NCBI GenBank assembly: GCA_029068655.1
Contig: JAIECF010000032.1
Span: forward strand, 1-35,110
DNA: 35,110 nucleotides
Direction of reading: 5' to 3'
Source of the DNA: Muribaculaceae bacterium
Lineage (GTDB): Bacteria; Bacteroidota; Bacteroidia; Bacteroidales; Muribaculaceae
This document shows, in pieces, positions 8,110-17,146 of this stretch. The notes below the pieces were generated by a model. That model did not search any database and was not told the DNA's origin. It was given only the letters and a program-made list of their open reading frames with translations. A program made the position numbers and the translations under genes. Each line of letters begins with the position of its first letter. The first letter of the stretch is position 1.

Positions 8110-9171
8110 ATGGCGATGAAGAAACTTTTGATAATAATAGATGGGATGGATGATGAACCTTCCGCAGTCCTCGGGGGTAGAACTCCGAGGGAGAGTGCCT
8201 TCATGCCGGGACTTGACATTATGCGGAATAAGGGTCGTACACGAATGATGACTACAGTTCCGTATGGCAACACACCATCGTCAGAGACTGCTATACTCAA
8301 TATACTTGGCAATGATGTAGAGCCCGCTTTTTCCGGTCGTTCGTGGCTCGAGGCGATCGGTTCCGGAGTTGAGGTTTCACCGGGTGATTTATGTTTGCGA
8401 TGTAACCTGATCAGGACTGAAGATAATGTCATAGTTTCGCATTGTTGCGAGAATCTTTTAGATGAAGAAGCCAAGGAGATTATAGAGCGGCTTAACGGGT
8501 TTTTGGACAGTGAAAGGATCTCTTTCCATTTCGGTAAAGGCTATAGAAATATGCTCGTCATAAAAGATTGTAGGGCTGATGTAATTGCTGACCCGGTTCA
8601 TGAATTGATTGGATGCGACGTATCGGCACTTGACATGAAAAGTAAGGATCCGGATCTTAAGGATTTGCTCAACTCCATTATGCACCGATCAAGGGAGATT
8701 CTTTATAAATCCGGTAAAAGAGTAAACGGGATTGCTTTATGGGCACCGGGACGTAAGCCGTCCATGAAATTCAATCAACTGCGGGGAGCTGTGGTTGCCG
8801 GTACAAATCTGGTAAAAGGAATAGGAAAGGTATGCGGGATGAGGATTATCGATGTCATCGGAGCTACGGGTGACCGTAATACCGATTATTCAGGGAAATG
8901 TGAAGCCGCTTTAGCGGCACTCGAAGATAATGATTTCGTTCTGCTTCATATTGAGGCTGCAGACGAGGCCTCCCATCGGAGAGATCCGTGGCTGAAAGTG
9001 GAGATACTTGAAGAGATTGACAGGCAAATTATTTCCCCGATCCTGAAATGCGGCAGGGAGTTGGAAATAGTGGTGCAGTCCGACCATGCCACATCGTCTG
9101 TCACAGGACGGCATCTTGATCAACCGGTAGAAGTGATAACATATGTATTGACTATAGCAAATGAAAGCTAA
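8110..9171 (+). CDS. ApgM-family phosphoglycerate-mutase-like protein in a cobalamin operon
   Basis: A 353-residue member of the alkaline-phosphatase superfamily, closest in pattern to archaeal-type cofactor-independent phosphoglycerate mutase (ApgM), a family that also contains proposed homoserine kinases. Metal-site motifs: IIIDGMDDE (D11), PSSETAILNILGND with probable nucleophile S58, HIEAADEASHRRD, and QSDHAT. The middle section GAVVAGTNLVKGIGKVCGM and GATGDRNTDYSGK are typical of the family. The gene sits between the importer and cbiHC and overlaps the latter by 11 bases. Glycolysis is an unlikely role here. An attractive inference is that it makes threonine phosphate (PduX/BluE function) for the CobD-like decarboxylase at 18605, since no PduX-type kinase is visible. 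An alternative ATG at 8116 is possible. Confidence 0.8.
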   Translation: MAMKKLLIIIDGMDDEPSAVLGGRTPRESAFMPGLDIMRNKGRTRMMTTVPYGNTPSSETAILNILGNDVEPAFSGRSWLEAIGSGVEVSPGDLCLRCNLIRTEDNVIVSHCCENLLDEEAKEIIERLNGFLDSERISFHFGKGYRNMLVIKDCRADVIADPVHELIGCDVSALDMKSKDPDLKDLLNSIMHRSREILYKSGKRVNGIALWAPGRKPSMKFNQLRGAVVAGTNLVKGIGKVCGMRIIDVIGATGDRNTDYSGKCEAALAALEDNDFVLLHIEAADEASHRRDPWLKVEILEEIDRQIISPILKCGRELEIVVQSDHATSSVTGRHLDQPVEVITYVLTIANES

Positions 9172-10564
9172 GATAACAGTGATAGGTATCGGCCCCGGCC
9201 ATCCGGGAGACATGACATCTCAAGCTATAGATGCTTTACGCGACGCAGAAATAATAATTGGGTATAAATACTATATCCCTTTTATATTACACCTTTTGAA
9301 GGAAAGTGTTGAAATCATTCAAAATGGAATGCGTCAGGAGCAGGCGCGTATAGAAAAAGCGTTTGAGATTGCAGAAAACGGACATGATGTGTGCGTAATC
9401 AGTTCCGGGGATGCCGGTATATACGGGATGGCTCCTCTCGTGTATGAGATGCTGAGGGAGCGCGGTTCGGAAATTGAGGTAGAGGTTATACCCGGAATCA
9501 GCGCCTTCCAGAAGGCTGCATCATTATTGGGTGCCCCGGTCGGGCATGATTTCTGTGTCATCTCGCTCAGCGACCTTATGACTCCATGGATGGTGATTGA
9601 GAAGCGTATCAAGGCGGCAGCTGAGGCCGACTTTGTGACTGCAGTCTATAATCCCAAGAGTCATGGCAGATATTGGGAGCTGTATCGGTTGAAAGAATTA
9701 TTTCTTAAATACAGAGATTCGGACACACCGGTAGGATATGTGCGTCAGGCAGGAAGAGAGGAGCAGAAAGTCACAGTAACAACATTAGGATCTTTTGATC
9801 CCGAAGATGTGGATATGTTTACGGTTGTCATTATAGGTAATTCTCAAACCTATAGGTTTGAAGAGCATATGGTGACACCAAGAGGATACTTTGGGGTGGA
9901 AACACATGAGGATACAGGGATCGGACAGTCGATAATGATCGAGAGTTTCCGGACTATTGAGCGGGAACTGGCAGATCCGGATATCCCGCTTGGCAGGAAA
10001 TGGCCTCTTCTGCATGCCATACATACCACTGCTGATTTCGATATGGAGAATATCGTAAAGGTTGATGAAGGATCGGTAGAAAAGATTTATAATGCATTTT
10101 CTTCGGGAGACGTGAAAACCATAATCACTGATGTGACTATGGCGGCTTCGGGAATAAGAAAAGGGGCGTTGGAGCGTCTCGGAATCTCGGTGAAATGTTA
10201 TTTGTCTGATCCGAGGGCCTTGGATCTTGCAAAAAAGGCGAATATTACCAGGACTCAGGCAGGAATACGTCTGGCTGTTTCTGAATATCCGGATGCCCTT
10301 TACGTATTCGGTAATGCTCCGACAGCTCTTATGGAACTATGCACACTGATACGCTCCGGTAAAGCAAGACCATGTGGCATCATCGCAGCTCCTGTCGGTT
10401 TCGTGCATGTATGCGAAAGCAAGCACATGGTGAAGCCCTTCAAGAATATTCCTAAAATAATAGTCGAGGGTCGAAAAGGTGGAAGCAATCTCGCTGCAAC
10501 CCTTGTTAACTCCATACTCTGCTGGCCCGATGCGGAGCAATTAAGACCCGGAAGAGATGTCTGA
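9161..10564 (+). CDS. cbiHC: CbiH-CbiC fusion: C17-methyltransferase / precorrin-8 methylmutase
   Basis: A 467-residue bifunctional enzyme. Residues 1-245 are a tetrapyrrole methylase of the CbiH/CobJ type, with SAM-loop GIGPGHPGDMT at 9-19 and the ring-contraction pattern SSGDAGIYGMAPLVYE; it methylates C17 and contracts the ring of cobalt-factor III. Residues from about 255 are CbiC/CobH, with HAIHTTADFDM, which carries the catalytic histidine region, and APVGFVHVCESKHMV; it moves the C11 methyl to C12 to give cobyrinate. Both halves look full length. It overlaps the upstream gene by 11 bases and the downstream gene by 8. The two activities are not consecutive in the pathway, so the fusion is not simple channelling. 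Confidence 0.93.
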   Translation: MKAKITVIGIGPGHPGDMTSQAIDALRDAEIIIGYKYYIPFILHLLKESVEIIQNGMRQEQARIEKAFEIAENGHDVCVISSGDAGIYGMAPLVYEMLRERGSEIEVEVIPGISAFQKAASLLGAPVGHDFCVISLSDLMTPWMVIEKRIKAAAEADFVTAVYNPKSHGRYWELYRLKELFLKYRDSDTPVGYVRQAGREEQKVTVTTLGSFDPEDVDMFTVVIIGNSQTYRFEEHMVTPRGYFGVETHEDTGIGQSIMIESFRTIERELADPDIPLGRKWPLLHAIHTTADFDMENIVKVDEGSVEKIYNAFSSGDVKTIITDVTMAASGIRKGALERLGISVKCYLSDPRALDLAKKANITRTQAGIRLAVSEYPDALYVFGNAPTALMELCTLIRSGKARPCGIIAAPVGFVHVCESKHMVKPFKNIPKIIVEGRKGGSNLAATLVNSILCWPDAEQLRPGRDV

Positions 10565-11747
10565 GAAGCAGTTTATAGTAATAGGATTGTCCGATAGCCG
10601 CAGTCAGTGGTTTACTCCGGAAGTGAGGGAAGTAATCAATTCATGTCACGTCTTTTCAGGGGGCAGACGACATCATGAGATCGTGAAAGACCTTTTGCCT
10701 GAAGGGTGTGTCTGGATCGATATTGTAGTTCCTTTGGATAAAGTGTGGGCAGCATATTCTCAATATAATAGCAAGATTTTAGTTTTTGCCTCAGGAGATC
10801 CATTATTTTATGGCTTTGCCGCCACTTTGAGCCGTGAGTTTCCTGATTGCTGCATGAAAGTGTATCCGGCGTTCAATTCACTTCAGATGCTGGCCCACCG
10901 TATGCTTATCCCGTATGCGGATATGGTGAATGTATCGTTGACGGGTAGACCATGGAAAGGCCTTGATACAGCAGTCATCAGGCAGTGTCCACTTATTGGC
11001 ATATTGACCGACCATAAAAAGGGACCTGCGGAAATAGCCGACAGATTGCTTGAATATGGATATGACAATTATATGATGACGATTGGAGAAAATCTTGGAA
11101 ATGAGAATGGTGAACTGGTCAGGTCTCTTTCTCTTAAGGAAGTCTCAGGAAATATCTTTTCTCATCCAAATTGCGTGATCCTTACCAAGACCTGTTCCCG
11201 AAAGAGATATTTCGGCATCCCGGAGACGGAATTTTCCCATCTTGAGGGAAGAAAGAATATGATAACCAAGATGCCGGTCCGATTGCTGACACTCTCAATG
11301 CTTGACCTTTATGGGAGAACAACCCTTTGGGACATTGGTTTCTGCACAGGTTCCGTTTCGATAGAGGCTAAACTTCAGTTTCCTTCGCTTGAAGTGGTAG
11401 CGTTTGAACGTCGGGAAGAATCGAGAGAACTTCTGGTTGAGAATTGTCGTAAATTTGGAGCACCGGGGATAACTGGAGTGATCGGAGACTTTATGAACTG
11501 TGATCTCAGTCGCTATCCCACTCCCGATGCTGTGTTCATAGGAGGACATGGCGGAAGGCTTGATGAGATGGTCTGTCGCATATATAAGGTTTTAAACAAA
11601 GACGGAGTAATTGTCTTTAACTCTGTGAGCGCGGAAAGTTGTCATCTATTCCGTAAGGCTGTGGAATCCTGCGGTGGAGTCATCGAAGCAGAGCACATAT
11701 TGATTTTAGATGATCATAACCCGATAACAATACTGAAAGCAAAATGA
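10557..11747 (+). CDS. cbiET: CbiE-CbiT fusion: precorrin-6B C5/C15-methyltransferase, decarboxylating
   Basis: A 396-residue fusion equivalent to CobL. Residues 1-210 are the CbiE tetrapyrrole methylase (ASGDPLFYG at 78-86), which methylates C5. Residues about 230-396 are the CbiT Rossmann methyltransferase with SAM motif LWDIGFCTGSVSIEA (259-270 core), which decarboxylates the acetate on ring C and methylates C15. The second position of the SAM motif is FCTG where GAGTG is more usual. Starts inside the 3' end of cbiHC and stops overlapping cbiGF by ATGA (11744), so the genes are translationally coupled. This is a common fusion. Confidence 0.93.
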   Translation: MSEKQFIVIGLSDSRSQWFTPEVREVINSCHVFSGGRRHHEIVKDLLPEGCVWIDIVVPLDKVWAAYSQYNSKILVFASGDPLFYGFAATLSREFPDCCMKVYPAFNSLQMLAHRMLIPYADMVNVSLTGRPWKGLDTAVIRQCPLIGILTDHKKGPAEIADRLLEYGYDNYMMTIGENLGNENGELVRSLSLKEVSGNIFSHPNCVILTKTCSRKRYFGIPETEFSHLEGRKNMITKMPVRLLTLSMLDLYGRTTLWDIGFCTGSVSIEAKLQFPSLEVVAFERREESRELLVENCRKFGAPGITGVIGDFMNCDLSRYPTPDAVFIGGHGGRLDEMVCRIYKVLNKDGVIVFNSVSAESCHLFRKAVESCGGVIEAEHILILDDHNPITILKAK

Positions 11748-13513
11748 AATACATAGTTTATATAAACGATGCCGGACTTAAGTTAGGAGAGATAATACGG
11801 AAAGAAAAGTCCGATTACGTACTTATTGACCAAAGAGCGTTCTCTTCAGTTGATTACCAGGCAATAGAGGCAATCATCTTTATCGGAGCTTTGGGAATAT
11901 GTGTGCGTATGATAGCCCCAATGGTAAATGACAAATACACTGATCCGGCTGTAATTTGTGTGGATAGTGTCGGCCGCAACGCCATAGCGGTCCTTTCCGG
12001 CCACGTCGGTGGGGCCAACCGCTTGTGTGAGGAGGTGGCTCACATCATAGGAGCAAGACCTGTGATTACTACTCAGAGTGACAATACCGGAGTGTGGAAA
12101 CTTGACATTTTGGGAAAGTGTATGGGCTGGGCTACCGATGCATCGCGAACCGAAATGAACCAAGCAATTGCTATGCTTGTCAATGGTAAGCCTGTAGGTC
12201 TGTTGCTCGATATCCGCGACAATGGAACAGATTATCTGGAATCAACTCTTCCTCCCAATGTTTCTGTTGTCACTGATCGAACTGATATGACGCAATATCA
12301 ACTGATAATTGCGGTGACTCCTTATGTTTATAATTATGATATTCCTACACTCTACTATCGTCCTTTGGTATTGAATCTTGGTATTGGTTGTCGGCGCGAT
12401 TGCAATCCTGACGGTGTGGCAGAGTATATCGGTAAGACTTTGGTTGAGAATGGTATCAGTCCTAAAGCAATAAAGTCGATTTCAACAATTGATTTGAAGA
12501 AAGACGAGCCTCTCCTCGCCGAGCTTTCAAAGTGGCAAAACATTCATTTGTGCAACATATATACCCCCGATCAGCTTTCAGGTATCGTTGTGCCAAATCC
12601 TTCGGAGAAGGTCATGGAAGTGACAGGCTTAGCGGGGGTTGCGGAAAGCTGCGCCATAAAATCGTCTGATTATGGTAAAATTATTTTTGAGAAGCATAAG
12701 GGCAAGGTTTCTGAAGACTCCGATTTCACATTTGCAGTCGCTCTTGATAAAGGATCATTGCGTGGAGGTCATATTGAGATAGTCGGGGCAGGTCCGGGCG
12801 ATCCTGAACTCGTATCGGTGCGGGGAAAGCGTTTCCTTGAACAAGCCGACCTTATCTTATATGCCGGAAGTCTTGTTCCTGTAGAATTGACTTACTATGC
12901 CAAGTCCGGTTGCGTTGTAAGAAGTTCCGCATCAATGAATCTTGAAGAGCAGTTTGCTTTGATGAAGGAGTTTTATGATAGAGACAGACTTGTGGTTCGT
13001 CTCCATACAGGCGACCCTTGCATATATGGCGCGATTCAAGAACAGATGGCTTACTTTGACCGGTATGGCATGAACTACCATATCACACCGGGTATCTCAT
13101 CATTCCAGGCAGCGGCTGCCGCTTTAAAATCTCAGTTTACGATTCCCGAGAAAGTGCAGACCATTATTCTGACGAGAGGGGAAGGTCGCACACCAATGCC
13201 GGAAAAAGAGCAGCTTCATAAACTTGCAGCTTCACAGAGCACTATGTGCATATATCTCAGCGCTGGAATCGTCGATGATGTGCAGAGGGAGCTTTTGATG
13301 GAATATCCACCGGAAACACCTGTGGCAGCGTGCTACAAACTGACTTGGAAAGAAGAGAAAATCTATCGTGGTCAGCTTAAGGATTTGGCTAAGATAGTTC
13401 ATGATAATAAGCTCACTTTGACTACTCTTCTTGTGGTGGGAGAGGCGATAGACAATCGTGAAGGACTGTCACGCCTTTATAATGACGGTTTCAAGCATCT
13501 TTTCAGAAAATGA
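11744..13513 (+). CDS. cbiGF: CbiG-CbiF fusion: lactone hydrolase / C11-methyltransferase
   Basis: A 589-residue fusion. Residues 1-335 are CbiG, with the hallmark LSGHVGGANRL at 84-94 and a CobE-like C-terminal part (LNLGIGCRRDC onward); CbiG opens the delta-lactone of cobalt-precorrin-5A and releases acetaldehyde, a step specific to the anaerobic route. Residues from about 343 are CbiF/CobM, SAM loop GAGPGDP at 348-354 and RLHTGDPCIYG; CbiF methylates C11 to give cobalt-precorrin-5A. The fusion therefore joins two consecutive steps in reverse order along the chain. ATGA overlaps occur at both ends (11744 and 13510). Confidence 0.93.
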   Translation: MKYIVYINDAGLKLGEIIRKEKSDYVLIDQRAFSSVDYQAIEAIIFIGALGICVRMIAPMVNDKYTDPAVICVDSVGRNAIAVLSGHVGGANRLCEEVAHIIGARPVITTQSDNTGVWKLDILGKCMGWATDASRTEMNQAIAMLVNGKPVGLLLDIRDNGTDYLESTLPPNVSVVTDRTDMTQYQLIIAVTPYVYNYDIPTLYYRPLVLNLGIGCRRDCNPDGVAEYIGKTLVENGISPKAIKSISTIDLKKDEPLLAELSKWQNIHLCNIYTPDQLSGIVVPNPSEKVMEVTGLAGVAESCAIKSSDYGKIIFEKHKGKVSEDSDFTFAVALDKGSLRGGHIEIVGAGPGDPELVSVRGKRFLEQADLILYAGSLVPVELTYYAKSGCVVRSSASMNLEEQFALMKEFYDRDRLVVRLHTGDPCIYGAIQEQMAYFDRYGMNYHITPGISSFQAAAAALKSQFTIPEKVQTIILTRGEGRTPMPEKEQLHKLAASQSTMCIYLSAGIVDDVQRELLMEYPPETPVAACYKLTWKEEKIYRGQLKDLAKIVHDNKLTLTTLLVVGEAIDNREGLSRLYNDGFKHLFRK

Positions 13514-15306
13514 TACTTGTTTTCGGAGGAACGACGGAAGGTCGTATATCGGTGAAGACGCTCGACGAAGGTGTAGGACACTACTTCTATTCGACGCGTG
13601 GAGATCTTCAGAAGATAGAATGTGCTCATGGCGAACACATAAATGGCGCAATGACACACTCGGACATGGTTGGTTTCTGTAGATCTAACGCGATACGTCT
13701 GATAATTGATGCGGCGCATCCGTTTGCATCGTCGTTACATTCCACTGTAAGCAAGGTCAGCCGTGAACTGGGTCTTCCGGTCATAAGGTTTGAGCGCAGG
13801 TATCCTGCTGTTGACTGCGAAAACATTGTGTGGTGTGACGACTATGATGATGTCGTGAATGCCATGGAGAAGTGCGGTACCAATAGACTTCTTGCATTGA
13901 CCGGGGTGCAGACCATAAGGAATCTCAAACCATATTGGAGGAAGCATGAGACTTGGTTCCGTATTCTGAAACGCGAAGAGTCTTTCAAGTTAGCGACAGA
14001 AGAAGGATTCCCCATGGATAGACTGGTATATTATGATGACTCTTCTGTGGATTCCTTGATTCAGGATATTCAACCTGATGCTATTCTTACCAAGGAAAGT
14101 GGAGAAACCGGTGGTTTTATGGAAAAGATAGAGGCTGCTGAGAGTCATGGAATAAAGGTTTTTGTAGTTAAGCGTCCGAAACTGCCGGATAACTTTATTG
14201 TCGTAGAAGGTCGTCATGGACTTCGCCGTGAAGTAGAGAGATTATTGCCTGAGTTTTATCCGTTGCATACAGGTTTTACCACAGGCTCTTGTGCCACAGC
14301 TGCTGCAAAGGCTGCCCTGATGGCATTATTGACCGGGGAAAAGGTGAGAGACATTGACTTCAAGATACCGGAAGGTGAGACCCTTCATATGCCCGTTGGA
14401 TCCATAAGAATGGATAACGATTCCGCCACTGCTTATGTAGTCAAGGATGCAGGAGACGATCCGGATGTGACCGACAAGTCACTTATTTCTGCTAAGGTGT
14501 CGTTTGCTGATCATGATGGAATCTGCTTCTTTGGAGGAGAAGGGGTAGGTACTGTCACTCTGCCCGGACTTGGACTCCCTGTGGGAGAGGCGGCCATCAA
14601 TCCGGTTCCTCGCTCTATGATGAGTTCCGAACTTTCGGCTTTATATGATGGTGGACTTGATGTGACGGTGTCTCTGGAAGGTGGAGAAGAACTTGCGGAA
14701 AGGACATTCAATCCAAGGGTCGGGATTGTGGGTGGAGTTTCCATTATCGGTACATCCGGCATAGTGCGTCCATTCTCCCACGAAGCGTTTCTGGAGTCAA
14801 TCCGAAGGGAGATGAAAGTGGCTTTGGCCAACGGATGTGAAAAGGTAATCGTGAATTCCGGAGGCAAAAGTGAGAAATACATGAAGACTCTTTTCCTTGA
14901 ATTGCCTCAACAAGCCTTTATTCATTATGGCAATGCTATTGGAGATACCATGAAGATAGCTGAGGAGTGTGGAGTCAAACACCTCATTATCGGACTTATG
15001 TTAGGCAAAGCCGTGAAACTCGCGGAAGGCAATATGGATACACATAGTCATAAAGTGACTGTAAACAGGGAATTCCTAAAGTCTTTGGCCGAGGAATGCG
15101 GCTGCTCGGAGGGTTCCAGGAAAGCTATCGCCAATCTGTCACTTGCAAGGCAACTGCCTTCACTCCTTAGTGAAACTGATGCCGCCCGCTTTTTTCCTGA
15201 GCTTTTAAGACGCTGTCATTTGCATTGTTCTGAGATTTTTAAAGGAAATTTAGATGCTGTCCTCATAGCAGATGATGGTAAGATATTAAGCAAGACATGG
15301 CGATGA
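13510..15306 (+). CDS. cbiJD: CbiJ-CbiD fusion: precorrin-6A reductase / C1-methyltransferase
   Basis: A 598-residue fusion. Residues 1-245 are CbiJ/CobK, the NADH-dependent reductase of cobalt-precorrin-6A, with the N-terminal dinucleotide motif ILVFGGTTEGR and IDAAHPFA. From residue 253 the CbiD domain begins with HTGFTTGSCATAAAKAA, its family signature, and includes TGEKV and GGKSEKY-type segments; CbiD methylates C1. CbiD then CbiJ are consecutive steps, so substrate hand-over is plausible. CbiD is diagnostic of the anaerobic pathway. Starts by ATGA overlap with cbiGF and overlaps cbiA at the 3' end. Confidence 0.93.
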   Translation: MILVFGGTTEGRISVKTLDEGVGHYFYSTRGDLQKIECAHGEHINGAMTHSDMVGFCRSNAIRLIIDAAHPFASSLHSTVSKVSRELGLPVIRFERRYPAVDCENIVWCDDYDDVVNAMEKCGTNRLLALTGVQTIRNLKPYWRKHETWFRILKREESFKLATEEGFPMDRLVYYDDSSVDSLIQDIQPDAILTKESGETGGFMEKIEAAESHGIKVFVVKRPKLPDNFIVVEGRHGLRREVERLLPEFYPLHTGFTTGSCATAAAKAALMALLTGEKVRDIDFKIPEGETLHMPVGSIRMDNDSATAYVVKDAGDDPDVTDKSLISAKVSFADHDGICFFGGEGVGTVTLPGLGLPVGEAAINPVPRSMMSSELSALYDGGLDVTVSLEGGEELAERTFNPRVGIVGGVSIIGTSGIVRPFSHEAFLESIRREMKVALANGCEKVIVNSGGKSEKYMKTLFLELPQQAFIHYGNAIGDTMKIAEECGVKHLIIGLMLGKAVKLAEGNMDTHSHKVTVNREFLKSLAEECGCSEGSRKAIANLSLARQLPSLLSETDAARFFPELLRRCHLHCSEIFKGNLDAVLIADDGKILSKTWR

Positions 15307-16577
15307 AAAAGAATTCTTTTCTTATAGCGGCGGCTTCGTCAGAAAGTGGCAAGACCACGCTTTCACTGGGGCTTATGAAAGCCCTTTCGCGAAGGGGACT
15401 GAGGATCCAACCGTTTAAATGCGGTCCCGACTATATAGATACCCAATACCATTCACTGGCAACGGGACGCAGTTCAATCAATCTGGATTTATTTATGTCG
15501 ACAGAAAAGCATGTAAAGGAGATTTACAGCCAGTATGGAGCTGACAGCGATGTAAATATAGTCGAGGGCGTCATGGGTATGTTTGATGGTTATGACAGGA
15601 TGGCGGGTAGCAGTGCAGAACTTGCAGAAAAACTGAATATTCCGGTTATCCTTCTTGTCAACGCCGCATCTACGGCTTTTTCTGTGGCCGCTACAATATA
15701 TGGATTCACCCGTTTTCGCAAAGACATAAGGGTTGTGGGAGTGATTTTCAATCGTGTGGCATCAGAAAACCATTATGCTTTTCTTAAAGAAGCTTGTGAC
15801 GCGACCGGAATTCCTTCATTGGGTTATATCCGCAAGAACGATGCCCTTAGGACACCGTCACGTCATCTGGGACTGTCACTTGATTCGGTCGCTGAGATAG
15901 AGCGGTTTATTAATGCGGCGGCTGACGAGGTGGAACGTAATATAGATATTGAGACTCTGATTTCGCTTACCGAGGTAGATCCAGACGCACCTCAGCAGTA
16001 TGAGAGAGCGGTTGATGACAAGGTAGTCGCTGTAGCCAAGGATGAGGCTTTTAATTTTATATATCCGGTCAACATAGAGGCGTTACGGAGCAGAATCGTT
16101 TATTTTTCTCCGCTTCGGGACACTTCGCTTCCTGATGCGGAAATGGTATATCTGCCGGGTGGTTATCCGGAACTGTTCGCAGAGGAACTGGAGCGGAATG
16201 TCGGTATGCGTAATGCTATACGGGAATATGCGGAAGCGGGAGGAAAGATACTGGCGGAATGCGGAGGCATGATATATCTTACAGAAGAGATCGACGGGAA
16301 GCGGATGTGTGGAGTTTTTCCATTGAAGACCACAATGGAGAATGCCCGACTGACATTAGGGTACAGGCAGATGGTTTTCCCGGGATTAAAAATAAAGGGA
16401 CATGAATTTCATTACTCCCATACTTTGAATACAGCAGATCTTCCATCTGTGGCGCAACAGTTCAATGTGAAGGGAGTGCCTGTGACGACTCCTGTATATA
16501 GATACCGTAATACCTTCGCAGGATACACTCACCTCTATTGGGGAGAGACAGACATATTTAATATTTGGAATCTATGA
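15297..16577 (+). CDS. cbiA: Cobyrinate a,c-diamide synthase
   Basis: A 426-residue glutamine-dependent amidase. N-terminal P-loop ASSESGKTT (13-21) and PFKCGPDYIDTQYH place it in the DTBS/CobB/CbiA group; VEGVMGMFDG follows. The C-terminal glutaminase domain has its nucleophile Cys322 in LAECGGMIYL, and a late histidine in GYTHLYWGE. It amidates the a and c side chains of cobyrinate using ATP and glutamine. The ATG at 15303 would give the ATGA overlap seen elsewhere in the operon; the listed ATG at 15297 adds two residues. The stop overlaps the adenosyltransferase start. Confidence 0.94.
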   Translation: MAMKKNSFLIAAASSESGKTTLSLGLMKALSRRGLRIQPFKCGPDYIDTQYHSLATGRSSINLDLFMSTEKHVKEIYSQYGADSDVNIVEGVMGMFDGYDRMAGSSAELAEKLNIPVILLVNAASTAFSVAATIYGFTRFRKDIRVVGVIFNRVASENHYAFLKEACDATGIPSLGYIRKNDALRTPSRHLGLSLDSVAEIERFINAAADEVERNIDIETLISLTEVDPDAPQQYERAVDDKVVAVAKDEAFNFIYPVNIEALRSRIVYFSPLRDTSLPDAEMVYLPGGYPELFAEELERNVGMRNAIREYAEAGGKILAECGGMIYLTEEIDGKRMCGVFPLKTTMENARLTLGYRQMVFPGLKIKGHEFHYSHTLNTADLPSVAQQFNVKGVPVTTPVYRYRNTFAGYTHLYWGETDIFNIWNL

Positions 16578-17146
16578 ACAGGATATACACAAGGACAGGT
16601 GATAAAGGTACTACTGCTATTCATGGCGGATTGAGGGTGCCTAAAACCGATATACGCATAGAGGCTAATGGCACTCTCGACGAGCTGAACGTGGCAGTGG
16701 GTGCTTTACGTACATCGTTAGCTTCTGATCATATGTGGCAGCCTAAGCTACGTGAAATACAGCTCAATCTAATGACCCTGATGAGTCTTGTAGCTACACT
16801 GAACGAACAGCGCCCGAATAATCCTAATCAGCTTCCGGATAATCTGGTAGGTGAACTGGAACGTTGGATTGACGATATCAATTCGCAATGTACCCCTCCC
16901 GACAGTTTCATCCTGCCGGGAGGAACACGATTGTCTACCGTGATGCAACAGGCGAGAGTGACTGCAAGAAGGGCGGAGCGGAATCTATGGCATCTTAATG
17001 ATCTGGATACGGTGCCTGAGAATATTCTTCAGTACGTCAACCGTCTGTCTGACCTTTTCTTCATTATGGCACGCTATGAACTTCAGCATTCCGGATGCAA
17101 GGAGGAAGTATGGCGTGAATTTGGATATAAACGAAAGCTAAAATGA
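16574..17146 (+). CDS. PduO-type ATP:cob(I)alamin adenosyltransferase
   Basis: A 190-residue PduO/MMAB-family enzyme: N-terminal YTRTGDKGTTAIHGG with the ATP-binding residues, central NGTLDELNVAVGALR, and C-terminal VTARRAERNLWHL and NRLSDLFFIMARY segments. It transfers the adenosyl group of ATP to the reduced Co(I) corrinoid, between CbiA and CbiP in the pathway, which matches its position between those genes. The ATG at 16574 overlaps the cbiA stop by ATGA; an in-frame TTG nine bases earlier is unlikely. It needs a Co(II) reductase, which has no obvious gene here apart from the PepSY-TM candidate at 23347. Confidence 0.93.
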   Translation: MNRIYTRTGDKGTTAIHGGLRVPKTDIRIEANGTLDELNVAVGALRTSLASDHMWQPKLREIQLNLMTLMSLVATLNEQRPNNPNQLPDNLVGELERWIDDINSQCTPPDSFILPGGTRLSTVMQQARVTARRAERNLWHLNDLDTVPENILQYVNRLSDLFFIMARYELQHSGCKEEVWREFGYKRKLK

